Both the position numbers and the translations under genes were made by a program. This document shows positions 1 to 10,300 of a stretch of DNA of 64,000 bases, in pieces. Within the stretch, counting starts at the first letter, position 1. Each line of letters starts with the position of its first letter. The DNA comes from Megascapheus bottae (lineage: Eukaryota > Chordata > Mammalia > Rodentia > Geomyidae): the NCBI GenBank assembly GCA_024803745.1, contig JANJXV010000039.1:10539001-10603000 (forward strand), given 5' to 3'. A model generated the notes under the pieces. It searched no databases and was not told where the DNA came from. It saw only the letters and a program-made list of their open reading frames with translations.

Positions 1-605
1 TTATCACCATAACCAGTAAGAGAATTTATCTTCAGCTTCCAAAATTGTTTCTGGGTGATCCCTTCCCCCACCCCTGCCCCACTCCAATCTTCTGGGCAAA
101 CCTTGTCTCTAGACAGCCACAGGTCTAGTTTCTGTCAAGGGAGATGAAATTTCATTTTCTAGACTTTGGTGTAAACAGAATCATACAATATGTCCTTTGC
201 GTATGGCTTCTTTCCCTTCGCATAATTATTCTGAAATCCATTCATGGTGTCGCATATTTAAATTACTAATTTTTATTTATATGTGAGTAACTTGCACCCC
301 TCATGTCTTTATCTGTTTGTCTGCTGGTGGGCGTCTGAGTTGTTTGCACTTTGGGGTTGTTATGTGTTAAAGCTTCTATGAACAATCATGCACATATGTT
401 TGGAGGGATCTAGGTTCCATTTTTCTTGTGGTGACTTTCTAAGAGGAATGGGTGGGTCACAAGGTTGTGAGTACAGGAAACATTTTCCAGAAACTACCAA
501 GCTACTTTATCAAACTTTACCAAACTACTGTTTGGCAAAGTCGCTGACCATTTTGCCTGAGAGTTTCAGTTCCTCCACAGACAAGGATATCACTTTTGGC
601 TGTTG
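1..605 (-). mobile_element. Old L1 (L1M-type) 3' end fragment
   Basis: Read on the plus strand this is the reverse complement of an ancient mammalian L1 3' region. Recognisable stretches include 'acagaatcatacaatatgt' near 176, the 'ggcttctttc...cataattatt' block near 205-232, 'gctattatgaa'-like sequence degraded near 360-385, and 'tgagagtttcagttcctcc' near 560. These match my memory of L1M 3' consensus in order. No reading frame survives. The copy runs off the left edge of the window and ends where an antisense SINE begins. The exact subfamily is not assigned. Confidence 0.75.
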
Positions 606-638
606 TTTTGAATATTTTGTTTTGTTTTGTTTTTTGGG

Positions 639-840
639 TTTTTTTTTTTTGCCAGTCCTGGGGCTTGAATTCCAGGCCTATGCCCTGTCCTTAGACAGTT
701 TTTGCTCAAGACTAGTGCTCTGCCACTTGAGCCACAGCACCACTTTTGGCTTTTTCTATGTATGTGATACCGAGGAATCGAACCCAGGCTTTTGTGCCTG
801 ATAGGAGAGCACTCTACCACTAGGCTAAACTCCCGGCCCT
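639..840 (-). mobile_element. IDL-Geo-type dimeric SINE
   Basis: An antisense copy: a poly-T (A tail) is followed by 'gccagtcctggggcttgaa' and the ID-like right monomer, then the tRNA-derived left monomer with the reversed B box near 775-785 and 'actctaccactaggctaaac' (reversed A box) near 811-830. It is slightly decayed ('tgcctgataggagag' replaces the usual 'catgctaggcaag'). The open frame at 388-801 runs into this element and is not a gene. Confidence 0.85.
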
Positions 841-848
841 ATATTCAA

Positions 849-1096
849 TTTTTTTTTGTCAGTGTGAAGCTTGAACTCATGGCCTGAACGCTTTTTCTCT
901 GAGCTAATGTGCTCAAGGCTAGTGCTCTACCACTTTGAGCCACAGCTCCACTTCTGGTTTTTTTTTGGGGGGGGGTAATAAATTGGAGCTTAAGAGACTC
1001 ATGAACTTTCCTGGCTGGGATGGCTTCAAACCAGGATCCTCAGATCTCATCCTCTTGAGTAGCTAGGATGACAGGCATGAGTCACCAGTGCCCAAC
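849..1096 (-). mobile_element. B1-dID-type dimeric SINE
   Basis: Antisense. The right monomer carries 'gctctaccactttgagccac' and the left 7SL-like monomer 'gagtagctaggatgacaggc' near 1058-1077. A G-run at 968-976 interrupts the junction between the monomers. It lies only 8 bp from the previous SINE. Confidence 0.85.
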
Positions 1097-1569
1097 ATTT
1101 GTAGTTTGTATTTTTTGCAAATTAACAAAGCAAATGATGTATACAATGTGTCTTTATCTGTGTCATTCTTCAACATCTTCACCCGCCCTTCCAACCACCC
1201 CTTCCCTTGTTTTTTTCTCAGTTCCGTGGTTTTAAGTAAAGTTAGCCACACCCAGAGAAACACAGGTGGTATGCTTTCCCTAATTTATGGTAGCTAGAAT
1301 GAGTCTATAAATCTATAAGCAAATACACTGGGTGTAAGAGGTTATAAATGAGTGAACAGCAATTCGGTGGATTCTATGGAGAACACAGATAGTATAATTT
1401 GTTAGAAGGCTGAAGTTAAAGCTCAACAAAATAGGTACTAGGAAATGGGTATTTGCAAGAGTTTGGGGGCGTGGCAAGGGGAGTGGAGTAGAAGAATGGA
1501 TAGGGAAAGGGGCTAGAATGAAGGTGAGAATGGTGTTCTTGTTTTTCTTTTGGTGACATTCTGTAACTT
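1097..1569. other. Unique DNA, no gene seen
   Basis: Single-copy-looking sequence. The segment 1100-1215 has a faint resemblance to the unnamed 3'-end repeat found at 50582-50712 (a 'gatgtatacaatgtgtct' stretch followed by pyrimidine-rich DNA), too weak to call. A short purine-rich patch lies at 1465-1530. Confidence 0.5.
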
Positions 1570-1579
1570 TGCCAAGCTT

Positions 1580-1828
1580 GCTTGCTTGCATATATATATA
1601 TATTAGGTCATGGGGCTTGAACTCTGGGGCCTGGGTGCTGTCCCTGAGCTTTCAGCTCGAGGCTACCACCCTATCCCTTGAGCCACGGTGCCACTTCTGT
1701 TTTTCTATGGTTAATTGGAGAGAAGAGTCTCATGCTCTTTTGCCTGGATGAGCTGACTTTGAACAGCAATCCTCACATCTCAGCCTCCTGACTAGCCAGG
1801 ATTACAGGCATGAGCCACAGCGTCCAAC
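1580..1828 (-). mobile_element. B1-dID-type SINE with target-site duplication
   Basis: The element is flanked by a perfect 10-bp direct repeat TGCCAAGCTT at 1570-1579 and 1829-1838. Its tail side is a short TA repeat (1590-1604) and the body contains 'cttgagccacggtgccactt' and 'ggattacaggcatgagccac'. The intact duplication shows this was a retroposition event. Confidence 0.9.
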
Positions 1829-2130
1829 TGCCAAGCTTATTTATTAGCTCTATTAGCTTACCTTTCATTGGATACTGTAGGTAGATGATCTTGCTACATG
1901 TGAAAAATGATGGCTTGCTTCTTCCTTCCCAGGCCTAGTGCCCCGTGGACTTTGCACTGTGACTACTGGCTCTGCAGTCTGCATTTCACGTTGGCATAGA
2001 GTGCGAAGAAGCTATAGATTGGGGGTAATCATGCAAAGAAGCACAGCTAACGTTCTTGTGTCTCTCCAACAAGTATGGATAACTTTCATGCCTAGCCTTT
2101 CCAAACAAGTAGTTGTGAAATAAAATTGTC

Positions 2131-2350
2131 CAGCCAAGTGTCTCACGGTTGTCATATTAGCTACTCAGGGGACTGAGATTTGAGGATTGTGATTCAAAGC
2201 TAGCCCAGGAAGGAAAGCCCATGAAATTCTTAAATACACAACTAACAACCCAGAAGTGAGGCTGTGGCTTAAGTGGTAAAGGGAAAACCTTGAACAAAAG
2301 AATTATAAGGACAGGCCTTGACTTTTTGGTGTCTGGTGATACCCACCACC
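2131..2350 (+). mobile_element. Decayed B1-dID-type SINE
   Basis: The left monomer is readable as 'gctactcaggggactgagat' and the right monomer as 'ggctgtggcttaagtggta'. The 3' part is badly eroded and ends in a C-rich stretch near 2340-2350. Confidence 0.75.
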
Positions 2351-2865
2351 CCCAGAAAGGTCCAAAACAGCCACAGTATTTGACATAATAAAGGAAAACA
2401 ATAATCCTTTGGAATCAATTCAATATTCTATCTATGGATCACCTACCTGTCTTGTTATCTTAAGTAAGAATAGGGAATTATGGAAGTAATTCCATCCTGG
2501 CCTACACATGTGTCTTAGGAATTGCCTTGACTTGAGTTCTGAGCTTCATTTCTCCTTCTGTTGTGGTCCAGTGTGTGTCTTCATTCTCAACACCCAGGGA
2601 CCATCTGTATTCTGCAAGTTGCATGACTCATGAAGACACATCGTATGGTCACTATGTTTAGAATGGTTTCTTTGGGACATGACCTAAATTTCCAGTTCTC
2701 AGAGACTCCAGTGATTCATAGAGGGATGCATATATGTATCCATATATATATACATATACATATACATATACATATATATATCCAGGTTCTTATCTGTAAC
2801 TCCATCTAAAGAGATAATGACAGGAAATTGACTATGAGATTCAGTGAAGAAACTTCATCCACCCC
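2351..2865. other. Unique DNA with a short TA/CATA tract
   Basis: No gene or known repeat is recognised. Positions 2728-2783 are an imperfect (TA)n/(CATATA)n tract. The rest is mixed sequence without long homopolymers. Confidence 0.5.
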
Positions 2866-3450
2866 TGTTGTGGTTTGGATTGAAATGGTCCCCAAAGCCA
2901 TGTGCTAAAGGTTTGCCAACAGTCCAGAGAGCTATTGGGAGGTGGTGAAGCTTAGTGAAAGCCATCTCCAGAAGAAGGGGTGTACCCTGAAGAATATGGG
3001 GACTCCGGTCCATCCTAGCTTCCTCTCTTTCTCTCTCTGCTTGCTAGACACCATGAGGTGTATAGCTTTTTTCTATCATGTACCACTACCATCATGCTTT
3101 GTCTTACCCTAGAACCCCAACCTATCTGGTCAAGGAGCCCCTGAGTAAATCTGCTGAAGCTGTGACCCCAAACAAATCTTTATTTTTTTTTAATTTTTAT
3201 TTTTGCCAGTCCTGGGCTTGAGTTCAGGGCCTGAGCACTGTCCTTGGACTTTCTCAAGGCTAGAGCTCTACCACTTGAGCCTCAGCACCACTTCTGGCTT
3301 TTTTCTATGTATGTGGTACCAAGGAATCCAACCCGGGTCTTCGTGTATGCTAGGCAAGCACTCTACCACTAGGCCAAACTCCTGGCCCCCAATCTTTCTT
3401 TATATATTGAGTTTCCCATTTTTACCATGACAGAAAGCTGATGAGTAAGA
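2866..3450 (+). mobile_element. Solitary LTR-like remnant, interrupted by a SINE
   Basis: It starts with 'tgttgtggtttggattgaaa', reads through 'gagctattgggaggtggtg' (2928-2946) and 'tagacaccatgaggtg' (3045-3060), and ends near 'gacagaaagctgatgagtaa'. This order matches an old mammalian LTR family I recall only in outline (retrovirus-like, MaLR/ERVL age). A younger SINE splits it at 3181-3390. No coding part is present. The family name is left open. Confidence 0.55.
3181..3390 (-). mobile_element. IDL-Geo-type SINE nested in the LTR remnant
   Basis: Antisense with T-rich tail at 3182-3200. A short direct repeat AATCTTT at 3175-3181 and 3391-3397 flanks it. Both the ID-like right monomer ('ctctaccacttgagcctcag') and the tRNA-like left monomer ('actctaccactaggccaaac') are well preserved, so this copy is younger than its host LTR. 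Confidence 0.9.
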
Positions 3451-3547
3451 AACTTTTGTCCTGCCTTTTTGCTCAGATGAACTGACACTAACCCTTTAGG
3501 CTATTTGCTAGAATGGGAAAGAAAGAAAAAGATAAGGTGTTCTTTTC

Positions 3548-3628
3548 ATCCTTCTTTCCTTGCATCCTCTCTCTGTCTCTCTCTCTCTGTCTTTCTCTCT
3601 CTCTTTTCTCTTTCTTTCTTTTCTTTTC
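3548..3628. repeat. Pyrimidine-rich (CT)n/(CTTT)n tract
   Basis: Imperfect CT and CTTT units lie immediately upstream of an antisense SINE tail, so on the minus strand this is a (GA)n/(GAAA)n extension of that SINE's A-rich tail. Confidence 0.9.
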
Positions 3629-3830
3629 TTTTTTTTTTTTTGCCAGTCTTGGGACCTGAACTCAGGGCCTGAGCACTGTCCTTGGGCTTTCTTCAAGGCT
3701 AGTGCTTTACCACTTGAGCCACAGCACCACTTCCAGCTTTTATTTTCTATATATGTGGTACTGAGGAATTGAACCCTGGTCTTCATGCATGCTAGGCAAG
3801 CACTCTACCACTAGGCCAGATTCCTGGCTC
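3629..3830 (-). mobile_element. IDL-Geo-type SINE
   Basis: Antisense; 'tgccagtcttgggacctgaa' follows a 13-T tail, and 'catgctaggcaagcactcta' lies in the left monomer. Nearly full length. Confidence 0.9.
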
Positions 3831-3865
3831 GCTCTCTTGTTTTCTCTCATCATTAAAAAAAATTT

Positions 3866-4072
3866 CTTGTGTTAACGCTAGAGCCTAGCACAATCCCTTC
3901 ACTGTTTTGCTCAAGGATAGCACTCTCATTTGAACCATACCTCCACTTCCGGTTTATTGCTGGTTAATTGGCAATCAGAAGCTTGCTGACTTTTCTACCT
4001 GAGACTGGCCTCTAGTAACAATGGTTACTCAGCCTCTTGCTTGGATTATCAGCATGAACTACCAGCATCCAG
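3866..4072 (-). mobile_element. Old B1-dID-type SINE
   Basis: A diverged antisense copy. The pieces 'ttgctcaaggatagcactct' and 'actaccagcatccagc' (reversed 5' end) keep the expected order and spacing, but many positions differ. Confidence 0.65.
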
Positions 4073-4319
4073 CAGAAAATAAAAAGAAAATCGGTTGTTA
4101 AGAGAGCAAGGGTTGAGATACCTAAGAGATACTAAGAGGTAATCATCCATGGAGGTGTAGCATGGAGAGGAGAGACTGGAGTTGGGTCAGAAGCTTGGAG
4201 GGAACCAGTCTGTGATGATCATGGGGTATGTGAGGTGTCTTAAGCTCATCTATCGAAGGAGTTAAGAAAAGGGTGTCATGTAGCTCAGAGCACTGAGAGA
4301 CTCAAAAGGGTTAGAGAGT

Positions 4320-4545
4320 CAGGCTCTGGTGGATGGTACCTGTCATTCTTTCTACTCCAGAGGCTAAGATCCGAGGATCAAAGTTCAAAGTTAGCCTGAG
4401 CACAGAAGTCTACGAGACTCATATCTCCAATGAATTGGCCAGAAAACTGGTAAGTAGAGCTGTGGCTCAAAGCAGTAGAACACTAGCTTTAAGCAAAGGG
4501 ACTTACGATTAAGTCCTACTATTGACCCCCCCAAAAAAAGAAATG
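4320..4545 (+). mobile_element. B1-dID-type SINE
   Basis: Sense copy: 'ctactccagaggctaagatc' is the 7SL-like part, and 'agagctgtggctcaaagcag' begins the right monomer. The tail is a short CCCCCCCAAAAAAAG run. Confidence 0.8.
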
Positions 4546-5157
4546 TAGAACTGGCCAGTGGTTTAATTTAGAAGAACCAGAAGTCAGGTCTTTCTTCTAA
4601 AGACATATGAAGAAGCATATCTCATCCAGCCAATGAGGACAACATCCACCAGGATATCTTAGTCCAGTAACAAGGAGAGACTTACCGGTCTCTGATGACA
4701 GAGACAAAGAGTTTGGAGAAAATGAGTCAGACAAGAAGGGATGCTATCGGAGTTCAGATGGTGTTGCATACACCAATCCTTCAAAGGATTTAACCAAATC
4801 CATTCCCTCTTGTCTCCAAGCTATAAAACTGCAAGTCATATGAGTCAGACTCTGGATCTAATAGCAGTTGTGTAGAGAGAAGGGACATGACCACGGATAC
4901 TGATGCAAAGCAGAGCTCTCGTCCTTGAATTCCTACGCAATTCTGCCTGGATAGGAAGGAGAAGGCCTAGCCTTCACAAAAATCTCCCCTTTTCCTGGAT
5001 TATTTTTGGGAGTTGATTGAAAAGGGTCAATGACTCCATTTGGCATATCATTTTTGTTTCTGTTTGATAGAATTTGTATTGTAGGAATACGATAGAATTT
5101 GGTTGAGAACTATCTTTTGGGGGAAAAAATGGAAACAAAAAGAATTCATCTACCACT
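4546..5157. other. Unique DNA, no gene seen
   Basis: Mixed-composition sequence with no repeat that I recognise and no open frame beyond about 60 codons. It sits between two sense SINEs. Confidence 0.5.
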
Positions 5158-5388
5158 GGGGCTCGGGTAGATATCTGTAATCTGTATGCTGTATCTGATG
5201 ATCTCAGTTCAAAGCCAGCATGGGGCAGGAAAGTCTATGAGTTGCTTATCTCCAACGAACCACCAAAAGCCAGAAGTAGAGCTATGGTTCATGTGACAGA
5301 GTACAAAAAAAAAATCAAAAGAAGCTCAGAGGCAGTGTCCAAGCTCTAATTTCAAGCCTCAAGACTGGCACTAAAACAAACAAACATA
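5158..5388 (+). mobile_element. Decayed B1-dID-type SINE
   Basis: 'ttcaaagccagcatggggca' and 'tctccaacgaaccaccaaaa' mark the left half and junction. The ID-like half is interrupted by an A-run at 5307-5315. The tail is (CAAA)n. Confidence 0.75.
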
Positions 5389-5533
5389 ATATCATCTACA
5401 ACCTCAGAAGCTTGCTATTTAAAACTTAGGAAACACTACCAATTCGTTAACCTGAAATGCATTATCATCATTGGTGATTTAGGTTTTCAAAGGGCGATCA
5501 TAAATACTTTCAAATGAAGGCATGCAGGAGGTG

Positions 5534-5878
5534 GGTCAGTAAACTTTTCCTCCAACGAACTAAATAGTAAATATTTTAGACTTTGTGGACCAAACATTGC
5601 CTGTCACCACTACTTAACTTCGCTGCTACACTGTGAAAACAACCATAGACAATACATAAACAAACCAGCATGGCTGTGTTCCAATAAAACTTTATTTATG
5701 GACGCCAAAATGTGAATTTAATGTAGTTTTTTTAACACACCAGAAAATATTAATCTTCAAAGAAAACCTGACCCTCCAACCATTTAAAAATATAAAAGTC
5801 ATTCTCAACTTATGGAGCCATATCAAAACAGGTGGCAGGCCAGATTTTTGCCTGTGGGCTGTGTTATATTGACCCTTC
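5534..5878. mobile_element. Fossil hAT-Charlie-type DNA transposon (non-autonomous)
   Basis: One end reads 'gtcagtaaacttttcctcc', followed by 'atagtaaatattttagactt', 'caaccatagacaatac', 'gtgttccaataaaactttat', 'caaccatttaaaaat', and at the other end 'caggccagatttttgcctgt' then 'attgaccctt'. This order reproduces an ancient mammalian hAT element whose ends read 'ggtcggcaaact' in reverse. It has no coding capacity. I am confident of the class but not of the MER family number. Confidence 0.75.
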
Positions 5879-6574
5879 TTTCCCAGCCTAACAGAACAGG
5901 AAGAGAGTTCAGAATTGTAGCTACAGAGTCATATAGGATGGAGGAGGTGTGCAGGTTAGAGACACAATATGTACATCTCATACAACAGCATTGCCAAGGA
6001 CTGCTTTGGGTTCTGAGCTATGTGATAGGTTTTGGTGGGTACAAGTTATTTAATTTCATTTTTTTAAAAAAAATTATTGGAGCAGATCCAAGCTCCTCTC
6101 ATCACTAGCATTCAGAAATTCTGTAACAATTGGGACCTTTTCATAGGCAAGTGACAACAACTTAATGCAAATTGGCTCTAGGGAAGAAAATAAAAAGGGG
6201 GTTTGTCAGCTTACATACGTGGAAAGTATAGATGTGTGCACAATGTCAAAGATGGCTGGGTATAAATAGGAAAGAAGAATTATCAGAGGCAGCCAGGCTC
6301 TCACTTGGGGGTATACCTATAATCCTACTCTCCCTCTATCCTTCCATTCTGTTCTCTGTGCTTGGAGAACACCTGGTTCAAATCCTGGCTCTAGAATGGC
6401 CTGGAGTGAGCTATGGTCAGCTAAAGTTGAGCCAGACAAAGTCACTTCCTGGAGCTCTTTCTCTGGACATTAGTGCTGCACTAAATGCTGGTCACAAGCC
6501 ACTCAGAGACCATATAGCCCAGAATATAATCAGAAGATGGAGACATGTGGTTTTCCTCTCTTCTAATGCTTCTT
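5879..6574. other. Unique DNA, no gene seen
   Basis: Mixed sequence. The open frame 6232-6576 (114 codons) contains no recognisable domain, has no splice or coding signature, and is within chance length for this window. Confidence 0.45.
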
Positions 6575-6751
6575 GAGATATTTTTATTGTGATAGAATTT
6601 ACAGACAGGAAATGGCAGAAATCTTAATTGTGGAGCTTGATACAGTTTACATAATTACACACCTGTGAATCAAGAGAGCGAGAATTCAAAACTCTAGAAG
6701 GGTTCCTGCAGATCCTTGAAGGAGTAATACTCTCCCCTAAATACGACTGCT

Positions 6752-6875
<124 letters not shown>

Positions 6876-7072
6876 CTGGGGCTTGAACTCAGAGCCTGAG
6901 CTTTTTTTCTGCTCATGGCTGGCACTCTACTACTTGAGTAGCACTTCCATTTCCAGCTTTATGCAGGTTAATTGTAGATAAAAGTCTCACCATCTCGCCT
7001 GCCCTGGGCTGGCTTCAAATTGTTCTTGGTCCACATTTCCTGCCTAGCTGGGATTACAGGAATGAGCCTGGC
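6876..7072 (-). mobile_element. B1-dID-type SINE
   Basis: 'actggggcttgaactcagag' starts the antisense right monomer, and 'gctgggattacaggaatgag' is the reversed 7SL-like 5' part. It is inserted in the old L1. Confidence 0.85.
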
Positions 7073-7480
7073 TTTGTTTTAGATCTTGATACACATGAAG
7101 TCACTCATTTGAAGCATGTTTTAATGTTTCCAGCTCCTCTTATTCATAGATTATGCTACGACTCATCCATGTTTTCATTTCATCTCAGTAATGGTTTCCT
7201 TTTTCATTGCTGCATCGTAGCTCCTCATATGAAAGTACCCCAATTTATCTACCCTGGCCTACAGTTAATGACCATATGGGTTATTTTTGTGGGGGCTATT
7301 AAAAGAAATATAACTGCTCTGAGTAGTTGTATACCTTTTGGTGGATCAAAGCTTTCAATGCTATTGGGCTCAGAACTGAAAACACAAAGGTTTTAGATAG
7401 GAGATGTATGCGCTCAGCATTTGACTAAAATGGCTGTGCCCATCTATTTCCGACCAGCAGTGGGTAGGCTTCCTTCAGCT

Positions 7481-8219
7481 CCACGTCCAGCTCACAGTTT
7501 ACTACCAGTGACGAATGTCTTTGAAGTTTCTCGATCCGGTTATGTTTGAAACTGAAGAGACTCTATGGTTTCCTCCCTCCACCCAGAAGGCTGTGGGCTC
7601 CACAGTTTTCAACTGCAAGTGCTCCAATGAACACAGCCAGGAAAGCTTTCCATGGAGAAGAGCCCTGCTCAGTTCTGGGGGTGGGACCTCTTGGTGCCAG
7701 TAGAGGATGATGGTCTTAGTTGGTTCTGCCTGTCAGTTAATGACCATGGACCTGCTTCTCCACAGCCGGGGTGACACCCTGTTCCAGCAGGGTTAGTTGG
7801 GGGTGAGCACTGCACAAGTCTGACTTCTTCAGTACTCTTCATGATGTTTTTGTGGGTCCCCCTTGTAAAGGCGCAGTGGGACTTCTGAGGGCCCTGCCCT
7901 CATGACCTACTCACTTCACAATTGGTTCGTTCTTCCCATGTAAAACCTTCCAGGGAACAACACCTTTCCAGCCTGTGGTAGCGACTTTGTGGAAGGATGG
8001 TGGGTAGACTGGCAAAGGAGGGTGGGGAGAAGGCAGAGGGAGCTAAAGGTCAGTTCCCGAGAATCAGAGGTACAGTTTGAATATCCCTTCTCTGAAATGT
8101 TTTGGACCAGAGTGTTTCTGAGTTTCACATTTCCTTGGAGATGAATCTGTGTGTGTATAACTAAGACAATATCAGGTGAATGGGACCCCACATAAACTTC
8201 ATTTATGCCTCATAAGCCA
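7481..8219. other. Unique DNA, no gene seen
   Basis: Moderately GC-balanced, single-copy-looking. The 62- and 91-codon open frames here resemble nothing I know and lack coding features. Confidence 0.5.
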
Positions 8220-8760
8220 TCCTTTCTACACATAACCTGAACATAATTAAATATATGATACATACTATATGTTGAACTACATAATTATACATTGAATTAT
8301 ACATATGTTATATGTTATCTATTATATAATATTTTACTTCGTTATATCATGCAAAATCTAATACAATACATATAATTATATCATTAAATATGTAATGTAT
8401 TATATAATACACAATAGCGATATTATAAACTATTGTACATTATAGTCAAATATATCATTGCCTGTTATATAATATATTAAATACGTTATGAAAAAAATAT
8501 ATCATACATTGGAGTAGTAATGTATGATATATTATAAAATGTATTTTGTACATAACCATATATTTTATATTATAATATATTCTAACTACATGACACGTTG
8601 TATATCTAGTATATCTTATATTCAGTATAATATATTGTTTCAGATAATATAAATGCATGCTATTTAAAATCTATAATACATGTAGTATAATTATATACTG
8701 CGTCTTGCATAACTGCATATCACGTTTATAATAGATACTATACTCAAGCAGTATAGTATC
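8220..8760. repeat. AT-rich block with hairpin
   Basis: About 540 bp of degenerate ATA/TAT sequence, including a perfect 15-bp inverted repeat (arms 8496-8510 and 8519-8533, 8-nt loop). It looks like a decayed (TA)n-type microsatellite or an unpairing element, not a gene. Confidence 0.8.
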
Positions 8761-9032
8761 AAGAGCACAAAGGGCTCTTTATTCCACTTGTCAGTTTGTG
8801 AGTAAGAGCATCTTGACGTTCCATCCTTCCCTCATCTCCCCCATCACCGCCCACTGAGCTGAGTTAGCTGCACAAGGCCAGAAGCCAGGCAGCACACGCT
8901 GGGGTGGACGCTGGTTGAGATGGATGAAAGGGCTGAAGGAGACCTCATCTCTCAGGGCCCAGGAGCCTACAGACGGAGGATGCATGCCAAGCACCTTGCT
9001 GGCCCTCTTGTGGAGTCAGGCCTAAGCTTGGT

Positions 9033-9065
9033 GGGGGCTGGGCAGGGCGGGGCAGGGGAGGGGGG
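9033..9065 (+). other. G-quadruplex-prone tract
   Basis: Six runs of three or more G separated by one or two bases (GGGGG, GGG, GGG, GGGG, GGGG, GGGGGG). This satisfies the usual G3+ loop 1-7 rule on the plus strand. Confidence 0.75.
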
Positions 9066-9195
9066 AACTGGAGCTTGGAGCTCTTTGCCTTTCTTCTGTG
9101 GCTCCACAGCTGATCAGCCTTCAGAGGTCCTCGTCCTTCATTCCGTCTCCTTGTTCTCAGGGTCTAAGAGCCAGGCCTGGCAGACGCCCTGAGTC

Positions 9196-9230
9196 CCATT
9201 TGACAGACACAGAAACTGAGACAGGGAAAA
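9196..9230 (-). mobile_element. MIR-like fragment
   Basis: 'cccatttgacagacacagaa' then 'actgagacaggg' follows the antisense MIR core (cccattttacagatgaggaaactgag-type). Too short to be certain. Confidence 0.4.
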
Positions 9231-9255
9231 GAGAAATCTGTTGGAAATGAACTAT

Positions 9256-9502
9256 GCAGCTCACACAGGTGACTCACGCCTGTCATCCTAGCTACTCAGG
9301 AGGATGAGATGTGAGGATGGCTATTCAAAGCCCGCTGGAGCAGACAAGCCCATGAGATGTTTATCTCCCATTAACCACCTGAAAACCAGAAGCAGAGCGG
9401 TGGCTCAAAGTACTAGAGCACCAGCCAGAGCTCAGGGACAGCACCCAGGCCCTGAGTTCAAGCCTCACAACCGACCGAAACCAAACCCAAACAAAAAAAA
9501 GA
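9256..9502 (+). mobile_element. B1-dID-type SINE
   Basis: Well preserved: 'gtgactcacgcctgtcatcc', 'ctactcaggaggatgagatg', then the right monomer with 'cccaggccctgagttcaagc'. The tail is CAAA-rich. Confidence 0.9.
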
Positions 9503-9536
9503 AATGTACAGCTTGTGGTTAGGAGAGGAAAAAACT

Positions 9537-9662
9537 GAGGGACAGTGAGAAGGGGTGACATTCTCCAAAATGAAGCATATTTATTACTTGCCTGACTTAT
9601 GTAACTGTAACCCTTTTGTAGATCACCTAGACTGACAATTGAATTTTTTTAAGAAAAAAAAA
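9537..9662 (+). mobile_element. Unnamed retroposon 3' end, copy 1
   Basis: It shares 'agaaggggtgaca' and a 'cctgacttatgtaactgtaa' block with segments at 12740-12855, 40710-40772 and, in reverse, 50582-50712. It ends in an A-rich tail. It resembles a 5'-truncated L1-like 3' untranslated end, but the family identity is inferred. Confidence 0.55.
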
Positions 9663-9734
9663 GTCTTAAGACTCTAGGTCCTAGACTGCAAATTTAGGCA
9701 GTAGATCTGGAAGATGTTCTGTAGTCTACTTTTG

Positions 9735-9957
9735 TGTGTGTCCATGGGCTCCAATTCTAAGGCTTAAACTCAGGGCCTGGGTACTGTTTCTTAGCTTTTT
9801 CTGTTCAAGGTGAATGCTCTACCACTTGAGCTCTACTTCCAGCTTTTTTCTGGTTCACTGGAGATAGGAGTCTCATGGATTTGTCTTGCCCAGAATGGCT
9901 TTCAACGGTGATCTCAGATCTCAGCCTCTGGAGTAGATAGAATGACAGAGTGGCATA
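9735..9957 (-). mobile_element. B1-dID-type SINE
   Basis: Antisense; 'atgctctaccacttgagctc' in the right monomer and 'tcagatctcagcctctggag' in the left. The reversed 5' end is eroded. Confidence 0.8.
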
Positions 9958-10104
9958 GATTAGATCTGTTAAAGATTTGGGCCTCTGATTGATACCGTTG
10001 AAAATGAAAAGGAGTGAAAATGTTAAGAGGTAGCACTTAGAGGGATGTTTTTAAGTCACTGGGTCTATGTCCTTCAAGGGGAAAATGATGCTTTCAACCA
10101 CTCT

Positions 10105-10300
10105 TATTTCAGGATTTGAGCACAGGGCCTCACACTCACTTAGCTTGGCTTGCTGGACTTGTGCTACCACATGAGCCATGCCTCCATGACAGCTTTTTGC
10201 TGATTATTTTAGAGATGAGGAGTCTTTCAGACTCCTCTGCCCAGGCTGATCTCAAAATGTGATCCTCCTGAGTAGTTAGGATTACAGATATGGCCTCCAT
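10105..10300 (-). mobile_element. Old B1-dID-type SINE
   Basis: A diverged antisense copy with 'tgctaccacatgagccatgc' and 'cctgagtagttaggattaca' in the right order. Confidence 0.7.

Larger units (their letters stand above)
8761..9255. other. Unique, GC-richer DNA
   Basis: A sharp change in composition from the AT block. It contains a G-quadruplex-prone run at 9033-9065 and a short MIR-like scrap at 9196-9230. The frames at 8791-8994 and 8920-9192 overlap on opposite strands, which argues against either being real. Confidence 0.5.

Noticed and set aside
388..801. 137-codon plus frame near the left edge
   Set aside because: It is made of antisense L1 sequence running into an antisense SINE.
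7260..7746. The 14-mer CAGTTAATGACCAT occurring at 7260 and 7733
   Set aside because: Several 14-bp matches are expected by chance in a 64-kb window, and the flanks do not align.
9425..9450. REST/RE1-like half site 'gggacagcaccc' in SINE right monomers
   Set aside because: Only the right half resembles RE1. The left half is absent at the required spacing in every copy I checked.
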